The notes under the pieces were generated by a model, which did not search any database, had not been told where the DNA came from, and saw only the letters and a list, made by a program, of their open reading frames with translations. A DNA stretch of 64,000 bases from positions 62,001 through 126,000 of the forward strand of contig DKZG01000014.1 in assembly GCA_002493595.1 (NCBI GenBank), given 5' to 3'. Both the position numbers and the translations under genes were made by a program. Shown one piece after another: positions 34,776 to 44,995 of the stretch (the stretch's first letter is position 1; every line of letters begins with the position of its first letter). The DNA comes from Ruminococcaceae bacterium UBA7080. GTDB taxonomy: Bacteria; Bacillota; Clostridia; Oscillospirales; Acutalibacteraceae.

Positions 34776-37010
34776 CTAATTTAGATTATATGGATTTAAA
34801 TCAACTGATATTGATACATCCTTATAATCCTTGATTTTACTAATTCTTTTTAAAATTTCGTTAAACATCCTGCGAACATTTTTTGAATTCCTGCATTTTA
34901 CAGAGAGTCTGTAGCGATATTGACAGTTAAGCTTAAAAATTTTTGCGGGACTCGGTCCAAGCACAATCAGCTTTTGTGCACCGTCACTGTTAAGCTCTTT
35001 TAAAATATCTAAAAAAGCCTTGGCACAAAGTGCAACAGTATTTTCCTCGCCGCCTAAAAAGGATACACTTATTATATCACAATAAGGCGGATAAATAAGC
35101 GATTTTCTAAGCATAATTTCATTATTAAAAAAGCTTTTATAATCCTGCTTAGCTGAAAAATCAATACAATCATTATATGGGTTAATCGTTTGTATCACTG
35201 CACGACCGCGCTCATTACGGCGCCCACAGCGCCCAACGACCTGCGTAATTAAATCAAATGAACGCTCAGCACTGTTGTAATTTTCGTCATAAAGCGAATT
35301 GTCGACATTAACAACTCCGACAAGTGCCACATCCGGAAAATCAAGCCCTTTCGCAACCATCTGCGTACCTACAAGAATATCATATTCATGATTAGAAAAA
35401 GCTGAAAACATTTTGTTGTGGCTGAATTTCGCTGACGTTGTGTCTGCATCCATTCTTAATATTCTTGCCGCAGGGAAAAGTGATTCAAGCTCATCCTCTA
35501 TTCTTTGTGTGCCAAAACCGCTGTATCTCACATGATTGCTCGAGCATTCAGGACAACTTGTGTCAAGCGACTTGCTATAACCGCAGTAATGACAGGTAAG
35601 ACGGTTATTATAACTGTGATAAGTCAGCGAAATGGAACAATTGGGGCAGGTTATAACATGGCCGCAGTCATTACATGCAATAAAAGTATTATACCCTCTT
35701 CGATTAATAAGCAGAATCACCTGCTTGTTATGATCAAGCGTTTCAGAAATCAACTCCCTTAGCTTTGATGAAATCGGCGAATGATTTTTCATTTTCATTT
35801 CGGATTTCATATCAACAATTATAACCTCAGGAAGGCTAACCTCACCATAACGCTCAGTCAGCTCGCACAGTGTATATTTGCCGTTTAACGCATTTGAATA
35901 CGTTTCCAGACTTGGAGTAGCCGATATCATAAGAAATAGAGCCTGATTATATTTACATCTAAATGCAGCAACATCCTTAGCATGATAACGCGGTGTACGC
36001 TCACTTTTATAAGTATGTTCCTGCTCCTCGTCCATAATAATCAGTCCAAGATTATGAAAAGGTGCAAATGCAGCACTGCGTGTGCCGACTGCAATTTTTG
36101 CCTCTCCCCTTTCAACACGCTTGTATTCGTCATTACGCTCACCGAGTGAAAGTCCGCTGTGAAAAACGGCTACTTTATCGCCGTAACGCTTGTGAAAAAT
36201 ATCTAACACCTGTGAGGTTAAGCCAATTTCCGGCACCATAACGATGACATCTCTGCCGGATTCAAGAGCCTTGTCAATCAGCTTCATATACACCTGTGTT
36301 TTGCCACTGCCTGTAACCCCAAAAAGAAGTCCTGTTCCTCCGCCGTTATTCATCAGTTTAAGAAACGTGCTGTATGCCTTATCCTGCTGAATTGAAAGAT
36401 GTATTTCGGATTTCTCCATATCAGTTTCGAGATTCTTATATGGATTACGGTACTTTTCTTTATCATAAAAGGAAATGACGCCGTATTTCTCAAGATTTTT
36501 TAGTACCGTTTTGCCAACGCTGCAAAATTCACACACCTCATCAACTGCTGCAGTTCCAATATCTGCAAGCAAGTTTACAACAAGTTTTTGCTTTGACGTA
36601 AGCTTTGGCAAATTCTCGTCTTTTTGGACAGCCAACTCTACCATTTTATATGTAGAGTCCTTAATCCGTCCAAATCCTCGCGGCAGCATTTGCTTCAGAC
36701 AATCATAGGTAGTACAAAAACAGCGATCTTTAAGCCAAAGCGACAGCAAAACAAGCTCTTCGCTTAAAACAGGCTTATTACCGATAACCGAATCAATTTC
36801 TTTAAGACCGGAATAAACAGCTGTATACAGTTTAACAACGATTCCTTCACGCAGCTTATTGGCGTTACCGAATGGTATTTTTACCTTTGAACCTATATGA
36901 ACATCATTAACAAGATTAACAGGCACAAAATAATCATAATCGGAATCCGTATTAAAAAACGTTTTCTCAACAGCAACAACCGCTACTGTCCTATTCGCCA
37001 CTTTATTCAA
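34776..37010 (-). CDS. priA: Primosomal replication restart helicase PriA
   Basis: DNA helicase that reloads the replisome at stalled forks. The 744-residue protein has an N-terminal 3'-DNA-binding domain (first 110 residues), then helicase motifs: GVTGSGKT (Walker A), [13 protein letters not shown] (the DEEH-like box), ISATPSLET, and [14 protein letters not shown] with VGRCGR at the end. Two zinc knuckles lie in the middle ([13 protein letters not shown] and CHYCGY...CPEC). It starts five bases after rpoZ. In B. subtilis coaBC lies between these two, but here it does not. Confidence 0.97.
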   Translation of the reverse strand: MNKVANRTVAVVAVEKTFFNTDSDYDYFVPVNLVNDVHIGSKVKIPFGNANKLREGIVVKLYTAVYSGLKEIDSVIGNKPVLSEELVLLSLWLKDRCFCTTYDCLKQMLPRGFGRIKDSTYKMVELAVQKDENLPKLTSKQKLVVNLLADIGTAAVDEVCEFCSVGKTVLKNLEKYGVISFYDKEKYRNPYKNLETDMEKSEIHLSIQQDKAYSTFLKLMNNGGGTGLLFGVTGSGKTQVYMKLIDKALESGRDVIVMVPEIGLTSQVLDIFHKRYGDKVAVFHSGLSLGERNDEYKRVERGEAKIAVGTRSAAFAPFHNLGLIIMDEEQEHTYKSERTPRYHAKDVAAFRCKYNQALFLMISATPSLETYSNALNGKYTLCELTERYGEVSLPEVIIVDMKSEMKMKNHSPISSKLRELISETLDHNKQVILLINRRGYNTFIACNDCGHVITCPNCSISLTYHSYNNRLTCHYCGYSKSLDTSCPECSSNHVRYSGFGTQRIEDELESLFPAARILRMDADTTSAKFSHNKMFSAFSNHEYDILVGTQMVAKGLDFPDVALVGVVNVDNSLYDENYNSAERSFDLITQVVGRCGRRNERGRAVIQTINPYNDCIDFSAKQDYKSFFNNEIMLRKSLIYPPYCDIISVSFLGGEENTVALCAKAFLDILKELNSDGAQKLIVLGPSPAKIFKLNCQYRYRLSVKCRNSKNVRRMFNEILKRISKIKDYKDVSISVDLNPYNLN

Positions 37011-37015
37011 GATTA

Positions 37016-37225
37016 CTATTTTGATTTAAGCTCATTCGGCTCATCAATTACATACTTTCCGTCAAGGATTTCATCAATAGCAGTTGAAACGGTTTTTACA
37101 TCAACATGTTCTTCATTTTCAATTGCCTCATCGCGAATTTCTCTTGCTCTTTTTGCAGTTCCCACTACAAGACTGTAACGGCTGTTGCAGCCTTTTAAAA
37201 GCTTTTTCAAATCTGGATTAAACAT
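37016..37225 (-). CDS. rpoZ: RNA polymerase omega subunit
   Basis: 69-residue protein that helps beta' fold and stabilises RNA polymerase. The typical short helix pattern is visible: SRYSLVVGTAKRAREIRDEA, which is the core of the family. The C-terminal part is short and acidic. It has an AAGGAG site and lies between gmk and priA, the usual Firmicutes order. Confidence 0.94.
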   Translation of the reverse strand: MFNPDLKKLLKGCNSRYSLVVGTAKRAREIRDEAIENEEHVDVKTVSTAIDEILDGKYVIDEPNELKSK

Positions 37226-37245
37226 AATATATTTCTCCTTAAAAA

Positions 37246-37818
37246 TTATGCGTTACGCTTTTTCAGCTCATCGCAAAGTATTTTATCAATGGCATCAACA
37301 CAAACCTCAAGGTCGTCATTGATAACATTATAAGTATATTTATCTTTAAAGGCCATTTCGACCTTGGCTATGTCAAGTCGATTTTCAATCATTTCATCGC
37401 TGTCTGTATTTCTGCCATACAGTCTTTTGCGCAAAATTTCCTCACTGGGGGGGAGTAAAAATATTGATACACAGTCCGGGAATAATTTCATAACCTTCTG
37501 AGCACCCTGAACTTCAATAATTAAAAAACAAATTTGACCTTTGCTTATTGCATCATTAACACCTTTTACGGGGGTACCGTAATAACAGCCATTATATTTA
37601 GCATACTCAAGCAGGCCGTTATTATCAATCATATGGTGAAAATCGCTTTCACTCACAAAAAAATAGTCAACTCCGTTAATCTCACCCTTTCTTGCCTTTC
37701 GTGTTGTGGCAGAAACAGACTCAACGATGTTATCGTATCGCTTACGCAGTTCATTAAAAACCGTATCTTTGCCGCAGCCGCTCGGCGCGGAAAAAACAAC
37801 AAGCATTCCCTTATTCAT
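37246..37818 (-). CDS. gmk: Guanylate kinase
   Basis: Phosphorylates GMP to GDP with ATP. The 190-residue protein has a P-loop ([10 protein letters not shown], residues 9-18), the GMP-binding [20 protein letters not shown], the [14 protein letters not shown] segment and [11 protein letters not shown] of the lid. The Asp after GCGK instead of the more common Gly or Ser is a modest variation. It overlaps remA by eight bases and is in the yicC-remA-gmk-rpoZ order. Confidence 0.96.
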   Translation of the reverse strand: MNKGMLVVFSAPSGCGKDTVFNELRKRYDNIVESVSATTRKARKGEINGVDYFFVSESDFHHMIDNNGLLEYAKYNGCYYGTPVKGVNDAISKGQICFLIIEVQGAQKVMKLFPDCVSIFLLPPSEEILRKRLYGRNTDSDEMIENRLDIAKVEMAFKDKYTYNVINDDLEVCVDAIDKILCDELKKRNA

Positions 37819-38062
37819 CCATATCCACCTTTACACCGAATTTTAAAGCAAGCTGCCTTAAGTCCATATATGAAAGCACTATATTATCACTGTCAGTAAT
37901 AATTACACTCATCGTCTTTCTGCCATGTGTAGCATCAATAAGCGATCCGTTTGACTTACTTTCACGCACCATTTTTTTGATCGGCGCTGATTCGGGAGAC
38001 ACAATAGAAATAACTCTGTCTGCATTTATCAGGTTGCCGAAGCCTATATTTACTAAATTCAT
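37811..38062 (-). CDS. remA: RemA-family regulator (DUF370)
   Basis: 83-residue DNA-binding protein that assembles into a nucleosome-like ring in Bacillus and controls matrix and osmolyte genes. Family blocks are [42 protein letters not shown] and [13 protein letters not shown]. It sits between yicC and gmk, the conserved site. The role in this organism may differ because the biofilm targets are not here. Confidence 0.93.
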   Translation of the reverse strand: MNLVNIGFGNLINADRVISIVSPESAPIKKMVRESKSNGSLIDATHGRKTMSVIITDSDNIVLSYMDLRQLALKFGVKVDMDE

Positions 38063-38066
38063 ATTC

Positions 38067-38945
38067 TCACTCTATATTCTGTATTTGTTCTCTGATTTTT
38101 TCAATTTCAGCTTTCATATCTACAACACTGCGTGCAATGTCGACATCGTTGCACTTTGAACCGATTGTATTGGTCTCTCTGTTAATTTCCTGAACAAGAA
38201 AATCCATTTTTCGACCAATTGCCTCATCGCTTTCAAGAAAAGCTCTAAGCTGTTCAATATGAGAACGAAGGCGCACAGTTTCCTCAGCCACTGCAACCTT
38301 ATCTGCATAAACCGCAACTTCTTGTATAATCCTATTCTCATCAAGAGAAACATCACCGATTAACTCGTGGACACGCTCAAGGAGCTTATCATTATATTCT
38401 TTAACCGTTTCAGGTGAACGTTTTTCAATATAAGACACACAATCCAGTATAAAAGATGATCTTGAAAAAACATCATCATACATTCTTCTGCCTTCAATGC
38501 GGCGCATTTCAATAAATTTGTCAACGGCAATTTCTGCGACATCTTTTACAAGACTCCAAATTTTTTCCTCATCTTCTTCTGCTTTTCTTGCAACCAGAAC
38601 CTCAGGAAAACGAGCAATTGAGGCTGCACCAAAATCCTCTTTAAGATCATATGTTTGAGCAATCTCCTTAAGCGCTTTTACATAAGCAGAAGCCAGAGTA
38701 TTATTGACAACAACATCGGCAGAATCCGTATTCAGTGCATCAATGCCTACAAAGCATTCAACTTTTCCCCTTGCAACACGCGAACCCACATAGGACTTAA
38801 TCTTGTCATCAATAAACCCATATTGCCTCGGACAGCGTGAGCTAAACTCAAAATACCTGTGATTGACAGATTTAAGCTCAACAGTAATAATATATCCATC
38901 AAGCTCTTTAACAGCTCTGCCAAAGCCGGTCATAGACTTAACCAT
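38067..38945 (-). CDS. YicC/YloC family endoribonuclease
   Basis: 292-residue protein of the YicC family, for which RNase activity has been reported. It starts [11 protein letters not shown], and has [15 protein letters not shown], a central helical part with [11 protein letters not shown], and the C-terminal [22 protein letters not shown] signature with the Glu and Asp residues proposed to bind metal. The start is the ATG at 38945 behind AAGGAG. It is first in the long operon down to spoVM and has a near-consensus promoter. Confidence 0.95.
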   Translation of the reverse strand: MVKSMTGFGRAVKELDGYIITVELKSVNHRYFEFSSRCPRQYGFIDDKIKSYVGSRVARGKVECFVGIDALNTDSADVVVNNTLASAYVKALKEIAQTYDLKEDFGAASIARFPEVLVARKAEEDEEKIWSLVKDVAEIAVDKFIEMRRIEGRRMYDDVFSRSSFILDCVSYIEKRSPETVKEYNDKLLERVHELIGDVSLDENRIIQEVAVYADKVAVAEETVRLRSHIEQLRAFLESDEAIGRKMDFLVQEINRETNTIGSKCNDVDIARSVVDMKAEIEKIREQIQNIE

Positions 38946-38978
38946 AATAGCTCCTTTTATAATAAATATTATTAAATT

Positions 38979-39007
38979 ATTATAGATAATCATATCAGGA
39001 AGGTCAA
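38979..39007 (-). promoter_or_regulatory. Sigma-A promoter of the yicC-spoVM operon
   Basis: TTGACC (39002-39007), 17-base spacer, TATAAT (38979-38984) on the minus strand. It is the only strong promoter I see for the 16-gene run from yicC to spoVM. Confidence 0.85.
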
Positions 39008-39073
39008 GTGTTTGTTAATATATTATTAATAATATTAACAGTATATTTACAATTACAGTAAGCTAAAAACAAA

Positions 39074-39106
39074 TAAAAAAGCAGTGGATTGCTCCACTGC
39101 TTTTTT
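39074..39106. terminator. Terminator behind the sialidase-linked peptide gene
   Basis: Stem GCAGTGGA with TCCACTGC (39081-39100) around a 4-base loop. A-tract and T-tract flank it, so it works on both strands. On the minus strand it closes the sialidase-peptide operon and shields yicC. Confidence 0.88.
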
Positions 39107-39112
39107 CATTTG

Positions 39113-39256
39113 CTAAAACTCGCCCGGTCCGTCACCATATGGGTCACCCTCGTCACCGAAAATGCCACCCGGGTTTCTGCTCGTGCTTGTTAAAATTGAC
39201 TCTTCCTTAAAAATATCGACTTCATAAGAAGGAGCTATATAAGTTTTTTTATTCAT
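39113..39256 (-). CDS. 47-residue acidic peptide encoded behind the sialidase
   Basis: A GGAGG site, then 47 codons ending six bases before the terminator hairpin, 20 bases behind the sialidase stop. The product starts MNKKTYIAPSYEVDIF, has a central SILTSTS, and ends in a Gly/Asp/Pro-rich part (NPGGIFGDEGDPYGDGPGE). It has no signal peptide and no Cys. Similar short Tyr-x-x-Pro peptides with a Thr/Ser turn and a Gly-rich end are common and uncharacterised in gut Clostridia; that comparison is from memory of the pattern. A role as a processed peptide, a chaperone or a partner of the sialidase is open. Confidence 0.75.
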   Translation of the reverse strand: MNKKTYIAPSYEVDIFKEESILTSTSRNPGGIFGDEGDPYGDGPGEF

Positions 39257-39276
39257 TTCTCTTAAATACCTCCTAA

Positions 39277-42200
39277 TTAATTTACAGGTGTAACCACACC
39301 ATTTTCACACTTGAAAATTCTATCACAATATGCAACGTAAGGAACATTGCTGCCTTCATAAACTTTAGTATAGCTTACATATGCACGCATATAATGCGTT
39401 CCTGTGTTAGAATTTCTTCTCGACAATGTGAATGTACCTGAATTTTTAGAGTTGCTCCAATGACCAATTTCATTTGCAGGAACTGTCATTGCGTTATCGC
39501 CGCCTTTAACAAGCGTATCAAGGTCAGATGCAGTTGATGAGTATATGATACCGGCATCAAGAACCTTAACTCCGCTTGGAGCGGAATAATCACAAGACAA
39601 GGTGAACAAATCGTTCATTGCATCATTTTTAACATAGTAACCGGTGCCGTAAACTGCAGGGATTGCATTATTGATTTGCTCAGCAATTTCTGTCGGTAAA
39701 TCAGCTTTATCAGCATAAGCGGTAAATACAACATCTTCATTAGCACTGAATGCTACGAAATTCTGTTCATAAGAAGCAAGCGTCTCAACACCACCTACTG
39801 TACGAGTCCAGTACTGAGCTGTTTCAGAATTCAAACTAAGTTTAAGGTCAAGATAATTGGATACAAATCTTGTCTTATTATTTACAGTACCGTTAACAGC
39901 ATCAATATAATGAACTGACTCGTTGAGAGTGCCGTATTGTGAAATAACGGTTGACTCAGTAATAGTGTGTGTGCCATCAGCCAATGACCAGCGAGTAAAT
40001 GTATATTTTGGTGACTCTTTAACAGGAATCATACTATTATTATCACCATCAATGATAAGATTTTTGCCATCAACTGTTACTGATTTACCATTGCGAACAG
40101 CAATTACTGTTCCATAATAATCCTTAACAATAATCTGTGGGTTTTCAACAACCTCAACAGTTACTTTAATATCCTCCTGAATAAGGATAGGAACAATGTA
40201 ACCGCAATCTTCAAGATCAACTATAGTATCCAGCTTATTATCATAATTATCTGAACCTTCAGCCTTTGAGTTGATTATACACTTAACGGTATATTGCTCA
40301 CCCATATATTCCGTGAGGTCAACATTAGCTGTTTCACCATAGAAGTAATCTGCCTTATTTTCCACTGTTGCTTTCGTTTCACCATTGACCGTTAAATCAA
40401 CATGGAACTTTCTTGCCTGTGAAGCTGTATCTCTGCCAACATTCATTTCAGTAAGAAGTGAAGCAGTATGAGGATCAAGTCTTGTTGTCTGCTCAGTAGC
40501 AGGAATGTTTACATATAATGTATTTCTATATTCCTTATAGATATCATTATTGCCATCAGCAATTACCTTTTCAATCTTGCTGCCCTTATCCTTATAAGCA
40601 GTTTTATCGATTGTTTCTGATACGGTTCTTGCTGCTACATAAGCATCATCATCAGCGGCAAGAACCGGCTGGTTGTTATTAATGCTGTCTGCAAGTGATT
40701 CAATATCCTTCTGAAGCTGTATACGGTCTGTATCAGGGTTGTAAGGTCTGTTGTTATCTAAGATATCCACTTCACCGTCTTTTGTCGGAGTTTCAGGACC
40801 CTGAATGTAACCGGGAGCGTTTGCTCTTTCATCCTCAGTATCATATCTTTCATCATTAATCAAAGCATTACCTGCTTCATAAGCCTTAACAAATGCATCA
40901 TATGAGTCAGGAGTGTAATTTGTTGTACCTAAATCAATACCCTTTGTATAGGTATCTGCGTTGTTTTCAAGAGCTTCTTCAAGAGGAGTGAAGTCTGCAC
41001 GCTTAGTAAGATTCTTATAGGACAGCTCAATTGTAGTTTTACCATCCTTATAAAGAACATCCTGATAAGGCATATCCGTATAATCTGCCTCAACTGTTCT
41101 CATAGCATCTGTAGTAAGAAGTGTATAGTTGTTGAGATACTCTTCGTAAACAAGGAGAGCACCCATGTACTGCTTCCAAGTATCTGTTGTATACCAAGTA
41201 GACTTACGGATAACAAAACTATCCTCAAAAGCTTTTCTTTCAACAGACTTATCACACATTTTAACTTCAAATGTAAGAGTTAAATTATTAATAGCGGTAG
41301 CTTTATCCGTAAACGCACCATGCTTATTCTCATAATATGCTTGCTCACTGAGATATGCACGGGCAGTAAGCGAAGCTGTTGAGTTTGCAGAAACTGAATC
41401 TGTGCCATCTTCATTTTTGGTTGACAGCATTACGGTTTCAACCTGACCGGCATTATCATTGCCGACAGTATAATTTTTAAACGGATTTGAAACAGACTGA
41501 ACTGAACCGCTGCCGCCTAACTTATTAACTGTGCTGGTATTAACCGTAACATCGGGTGTATTCTGATTAGCACCTGAAGATTTAACACCGACATGCGCAA
41601 CATCTATTGAGAAAGAAGTCGGATCACTCGGATTTACAGTAATACCTTCATTCTTAGGCGAGCTCTTATCATAATAATAATATCCGAGAATTATATTTCT
41701 ATTAACCTGGTCTTGAGTGAGGATATTATGTGTGTAACTTGCTGAACGACTTGCACCGGATGACGCAGTATTATTTTCACCTACACCGGCATATTTGTCC
41801 GAACCTGATGCAACATAGATAGTCTCACCTTTCTTAAATACATAAGTCATTGCATTATTAACATTAATATTTAATGCGTTAAGATTATATCCTTTGCCGT
41901 AACCTGAAAATTCACTGCCTGTTTTCATGGTATTGCCATATGAACCATTAGCAACAATCATGGTAGAAAGAGGCATAGTTGCCTGCCAAGCATCAATAGA
42001 GTTACCTACAACAACATGTGCATTAACCGGATGTGATGCAACATAAAGCCTGTCAGTCTGTATCCAAATAAGACCATTACTATCACGAAGTTGTGTTTTG
42101 AGCGTTACATAGGTTCCGCTCTCATAGCTCTTAAATGCATCTGTATTGGCAAGAGGCAATACGCCGGTAAGCTTAGTGCCGTCAGCAACAATACTGCTGT

Positions 42201-44712
42201 TTGTAAGTACTTCACCTGTAGTAGCAGAAACAGCCTTAACATTTTCGATTGTATAGCTGTTATCTCTCATTTTGTAGTTTGTCTGCTTTTCACCGGGTGT
42301 ATCACCATCAGCTATTCTATTACCAATCATAGTAATATCAGCAGCGTTGTTGCTGGAAGTACCATGTGTATAAATAACCGGGTCATAATCAACAACACCA
42401 ATAATTTCGCGTGAGAAATCAGAGACTTCAATATTATAGGTATTATGACCGTTTACTACAGTTGTTTTACCTGAAGCAAGCGCATTAACTTCCATAAAGT
42501 AACCTGCAACAATCTTTTTGCCGTTACTCTTTACGGAATGAGAATACGTATTGTCGCTTGAAAGTGAAGGGTACAGGAAATAGTAGGAGTCACCTACCCT
42601 ACATCCTATAAGGTATTGACCGCCGTCAGTAATATCATTTATGTTTGTTACACGTACATAACCGGGAACAGGATCTGTTTCGGAAACAGGTTCGTTGATC
42701 TTAGCAGGTCTGAATATTTCAAAAAGAGTACCTGCATGATCCTGCTGGTCCGGAAGATAAGCTGTTGATCTATCCCAGCGATATATTTTCTCAGAACCTC
42801 TCCAGTAGTAAAGTGCTTCGTAATTTTCATCTACAAACTGAAAATAATCGCCTTCCTGTCTAAGTGTAATAGCTTTTTTATCTTTGGTTGAAGGAATACC
42901 GGGCTGATAAACCGTAAGCCATACACCCATATTGCCTATATTCCAAGTTCCGTCAGGCGTTTTTGTGAAATTATAAAGAGCATCACTCAGATGAATTCTT
43001 TCACCTGTGAAACCGGCATCATAACCCATATTTGCTTCTGTTCCGTATCTTTCATGAAAAGAAGCAGAAACAATACTTGGATCGGAATTTGTAATTGTAT
43101 TCTCATCAACAATAAATGTTTTCGTATCACCTTTAATAAGGTTAACATCCTGTACACGATTTAAATCAGGAATTCTGAAGCCTGACAATTCTTCAACATT
43201 AAAGACTTTATAATTGATAGAGGCAGCTTCATGTTCAAACAAAACTGCGATTCTTCCGTCAGGAAGCTCGGTAAGAGATGAATAAGCAAAAAATCCGTTG
43301 GAATAGCCCTGCTGAACAGCATTAACTACATTATAATTCTCATCCATAAGCAGTACGGTAAAAGTTCCATTGCTTCTGCCGCCATCACTTGGAGAAGAAA
43401 CGATAAGTGCATCATAATACTTGCCATTCCACTGCATCTTCTTTGAGTATTTGATAACAGAATACTGACAGTCTGCACATATGCTGAATTTTTTACCGTT
43501 GATTTCATTATCGAGTACAGTAGGACCTTTGCCGGCTGTACCGAATAAATCACCATCTGTGCCTGCACCGTTAATCCACTCATAGGTCTTGCCGTCCGAA
43601 CCAACCTTCGCATCGCCGTAAATAATTTTACCGAAATCATTACGAGCAAACATACGAATTGTATTATTGTCGTCAAGTTCAATAACTTGACACTCACTGT
43701 GCCAAGAACCGTGACCTGCCCATGATTTTAATTTACCCATATTGGGAGTTCTGGTCCAGGTTTTGCCACCATCTCTTGAATAGATGAAGGATGCACGCTG
43801 AGAAGTATTTGACCCGTTCTTTGTGTAACATGCAAAAACAATTGTGCCGTCTTTAGTAACAACACCACGTCCGGGTCCTACACCGTAGAAAGCTTCATCA
43901 GTCTTTTTTGCATCGACAAGGGAAAACGGAGACCATGTAGCACCGTTGTCATCAGATGATCTGAACATAAGGAATGTGGTTTTAACAGTCTGGAACAAGC
44001 AATCACTATAGAAAAGGTTACCGTTTTTGCTGTTGCCGTCATAAAGATAATAATCATGGTCAACATTATAGTCGCCATATGCTGAACCGTTATTGTTAAA
44101 TATTTTAGCACGGCCTGTTGCCTCGTCAAAATCGCCGAGGTAGTAATTGTAAGCCGACTCACCGAGTAATCTAAGCTTAAGCTTACCATCATTAAGCTTA
44201 TCATTATCATAAAAAGCTGTATCGCCGCTCTTAACCTGATGGTCTGCAGATGAGCCATTAAGTGCATAACCTGCCGGGAAAAATGTGGTAAGAAGATAAA
44301 CTCTTTTACCATCCGTTGCAATACCCGAATCACAAGTACCGGTTGAGGCCGTATTAAATACATTGCCGTTATCAGGATAATAGTTAACCATAGTATACTT
44401 CCATGTCATACCATTATCTGTTGAACGAGCAATCATACTGTCGTTTCCGCCGCCGTCCATACCGCCGTTCCAACGTGCTTCACCATGTGCAACAAGAGTA
44501 CCGTCATCCATAGTAACTATACCGGGAATACGATACATTTGAGACGGAGAATTCGTTACAAACGGTCGGTCATAAGAAATACCATCCTCAGGCTTTTGAC
44601 CGATTTCATCAGTTGCAAAGGCAAGTAACGGAAAAGAAGTAAGTGCCATTACCATTGCCATAAGAACTGCAAGCCATTTTTTTGTTGAGTTAAATGAACA
44701 TTTAGTTTTCAT
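39277..44712 (-). CDS. Very large secreted multidomain exo-alpha-sialidase (GH33)
   Basis: 1,811-residue secreted enzyme that should release sialic acid from host glycans. A signal peptide (hydrophobic residues 13-30, cleavage near AFA) precedes a six-bladed propeller with YRIP at 60-63, where Arg61 belongs to the Arg triad. Asp boxes appear as STDNGMTW (97-104), SDDNGATW and SRDGGKTW. After about residue 530 come several beta-sandwich regions. A helical FIVAR-like region holds LEEALENNADTYT and two more, and the C-terminal beta-rich part ends in VTPVN. No LPxTG, dockerin or SLH repeat is visible, so how it is held or released is unknown. Start at 44712 behind AAGGAGG. The 47-residue peptide gene follows directly. 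Confidence 0.93.
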   Translation of the reverse strand: MKTKCSFNSTKKWLAVLMAMVMALTSFPLLAFATDEIGQKPEDGISYDRPFVTNSPSQMYRIPGIVTMDDGTLVAHGEARWNGGMDGGGNDSMIARSTDNGMTWKYTMVNYYPDNGNVFNTASTGTCDSGIATDGKRVYLLTTFFPAGYALNGSSADHQVKSGDTAFYDNDKLNDGKLKLRLLGESAYNYYLGDFDEATGRAKIFNNNGSAYGDYNVDHDYYLYDGNSKNGNLFYSDCLFQTVKTTFLMFRSSDDNGATWSPFSLVDAKKTDEAFYGVGPGRGVVTKDGTIVFACYTKNGSNTSQRASFIYSRDGGKTWTRTPNMGKLKSWAGHGSWHSECQVIELDDNNTIRMFARNDFGKIIYGDAKVGSDGKTYEWINGAGTDGDLFGTAGKGPTVLDNEINGKKFSICADCQYSVIKYSKKMQWNGKYYDALIVSSPSDGGRSNGTFTVLLMDENYNVVNAVQQGYSNGFFAYSSLTELPDGRIAVLFEHEAASINYKVFNVEELSGFRIPDLNRVQDVNLIKGDTKTFIVDENTITNSDPSIVSASFHERYGTEANMGYDAGFTGERIHLSDALYNFTKTPDGTWNIGNMGVWLTVYQPGIPSTKDKKAITLRQEGDYFQFVDENYEALYYWRGSEKIYRWDRSTAYLPDQQDHAGTLFEIFRPAKINEPVSETDPVPGYVRVTNINDITDGGQYLIGCRVGDSYYFLYPSLSSDNTYSHSVKSNGKKIVAGYFMEVNALASGKTTVVNGHNTYNIEVSDFSREIIGVVDYDPVIYTHGTSSNNAADITMIGNRIADGDTPGEKQTNYKMRDNSYTIENVKAVSATTGEVLTNSSIVADGTKLTGVLPLANTDAFKSYESGTYVTLKTQLRDSNGLIWIQTDRLYVASHPVNAHVVVGNSIDAWQATMPLSTMIVANGSYGNTMKTGSEFSGYGKGYNLNALNINVNNAMTYVFKKGETIYVASGSDKYAGVGENNTASSGASRSASYTHNILTQDQVNRNIILGYYYYDKSSPKNEGITVNPSDPTSFSIDVAHVGVKSSGANQNTPDVTVNTSTVNKLGGSGSVQSVSNPFKNYTVGNDNAGQVETVMLSTKNEDGTDSVSANSTASLTARAYLSEQAYYENKHGAFTDKATAINNLTLTFEVKMCDKSVERKAFEDSFVIRKSTWYTTDTWKQYMGALLVYEEYLNNYTLLTTDAMRTVEADYTDMPYQDVLYKDGKTTIELSYKNLTKRADFTPLEEALENNADTYTKGIDLGTTNYTPDSYDAFVKAYEAGNALINDERYDTEDERANAPGYIQGPETPTKDGEVDILDNNRPYNPDTDRIQLQKDIESLADSINNNQPVLAADDDAYVAARTVSETIDKTAYKDKGSKIEKVIADGNNDIYKEYRNTLYVNIPATEQTTRLDPHTASLLTEMNVGRDTASQARKFHVDLTVNGETKATVENKADYFYGETANVDLTEYMGEQYTVKCIINSKAEGSDNYDNKLDTIVDLEDCGYIVPILIQEDIKVTVEVVENPQIIVKDYYGTVIAVRNGKSVTVDGKNLIIDGDNNSMIPVKESPKYTFTRWSLADGTHTITESTVISQYGTLNESVHYIDAVNGTVNNKTRFVSNYLDLKLSLNSETAQYWTRTVGGVETLASYEQNFVAFSANEDVVFTAYADKADLPTEIAEQINNAIPAVYGTGYYVKNDAMNDLFTLSCDYSAPSGVKVLDAGIIYSSTASDLDTLVKGGDNAMTVPANEIGHWSNSKNSGTFTLSRRNSNTGTHYMRAYVSYTKVYEGSNVPYVAYCDRIFKCENGVVTPVN

Positions 44713-44823
44713 AAAATATGTATCCTCCTTGAGCCATATATTTAATGAAACAGAGAAAAGTATGTTTTTGCACCTGACCCTGCAAATGGGCATAGTTTTC
44801 CCTATTTCTAATAATACACATTA

Positions 44824-44852
44824 AATATACAACATAATCTGTGATTAGTCAA
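44824..44852 (-). promoter_or_regulatory. Sigma-A promoter for the sialidase
   Basis: TTGACT (44847-44852), 17-base spacer, TATATT (44824-44829), with a leader of about 100 bases before the start. The leader shows no known riboswitch. Confidence 0.75.
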
Positions 44853-44906
44853 TATCATATGTGAATTTTTTATTAAATTTTTCAAAAAATGCAATAAATG
44901 TATGGA

Positions 44907-44919
44907 TTGCAAAATGCAA
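44907..44919. repeat. Palindrome upstream of the sialidase promoter (possible operator)
   Basis: TTGCAAAATGCAA-type palindrome: 5-bp arms TTGCA/TGCAA with a 3-base centre, 55 bases before the -35 element, with further GCAA half-sites around 44890 and 44921. This is the kind of site a regulator such as the neighbouring WYL protein could use. Position is the only evidence. Confidence 0.4.
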
Positions 44920-44938
44920 CAGCAACTATATACAATTT

Positions 44939-44971
44939 CAGCGCCCAGACATCTTCGACATCCAAGCGCTG
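44939..44971 (-). terminator. GU-rich RNA hairpin behind the WYL gene
   Basis: As minus-strand RNA a 14-bp stem (44971-44958 with 44952-44939) and CGAAG loop form, with six G-U pairs. On the plus strand these would be A-C mismatches, so the stem belongs to the transcript of the long operon. There is no real T-run after it, so it is either a weak terminator or a 3' stabiliser that ends the dgt-to-WYL transcript. Confidence 0.5.
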
Positions 44972-44995
44972 TAAATAATTATCTCATATTATTTA

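Noticed and set aside
44713..44793. 27-residue extension of the sialidase to an earlier start
   Set aside because: The AAGGAGG site lies between the two starts, and the extension would disrupt the signal peptide.
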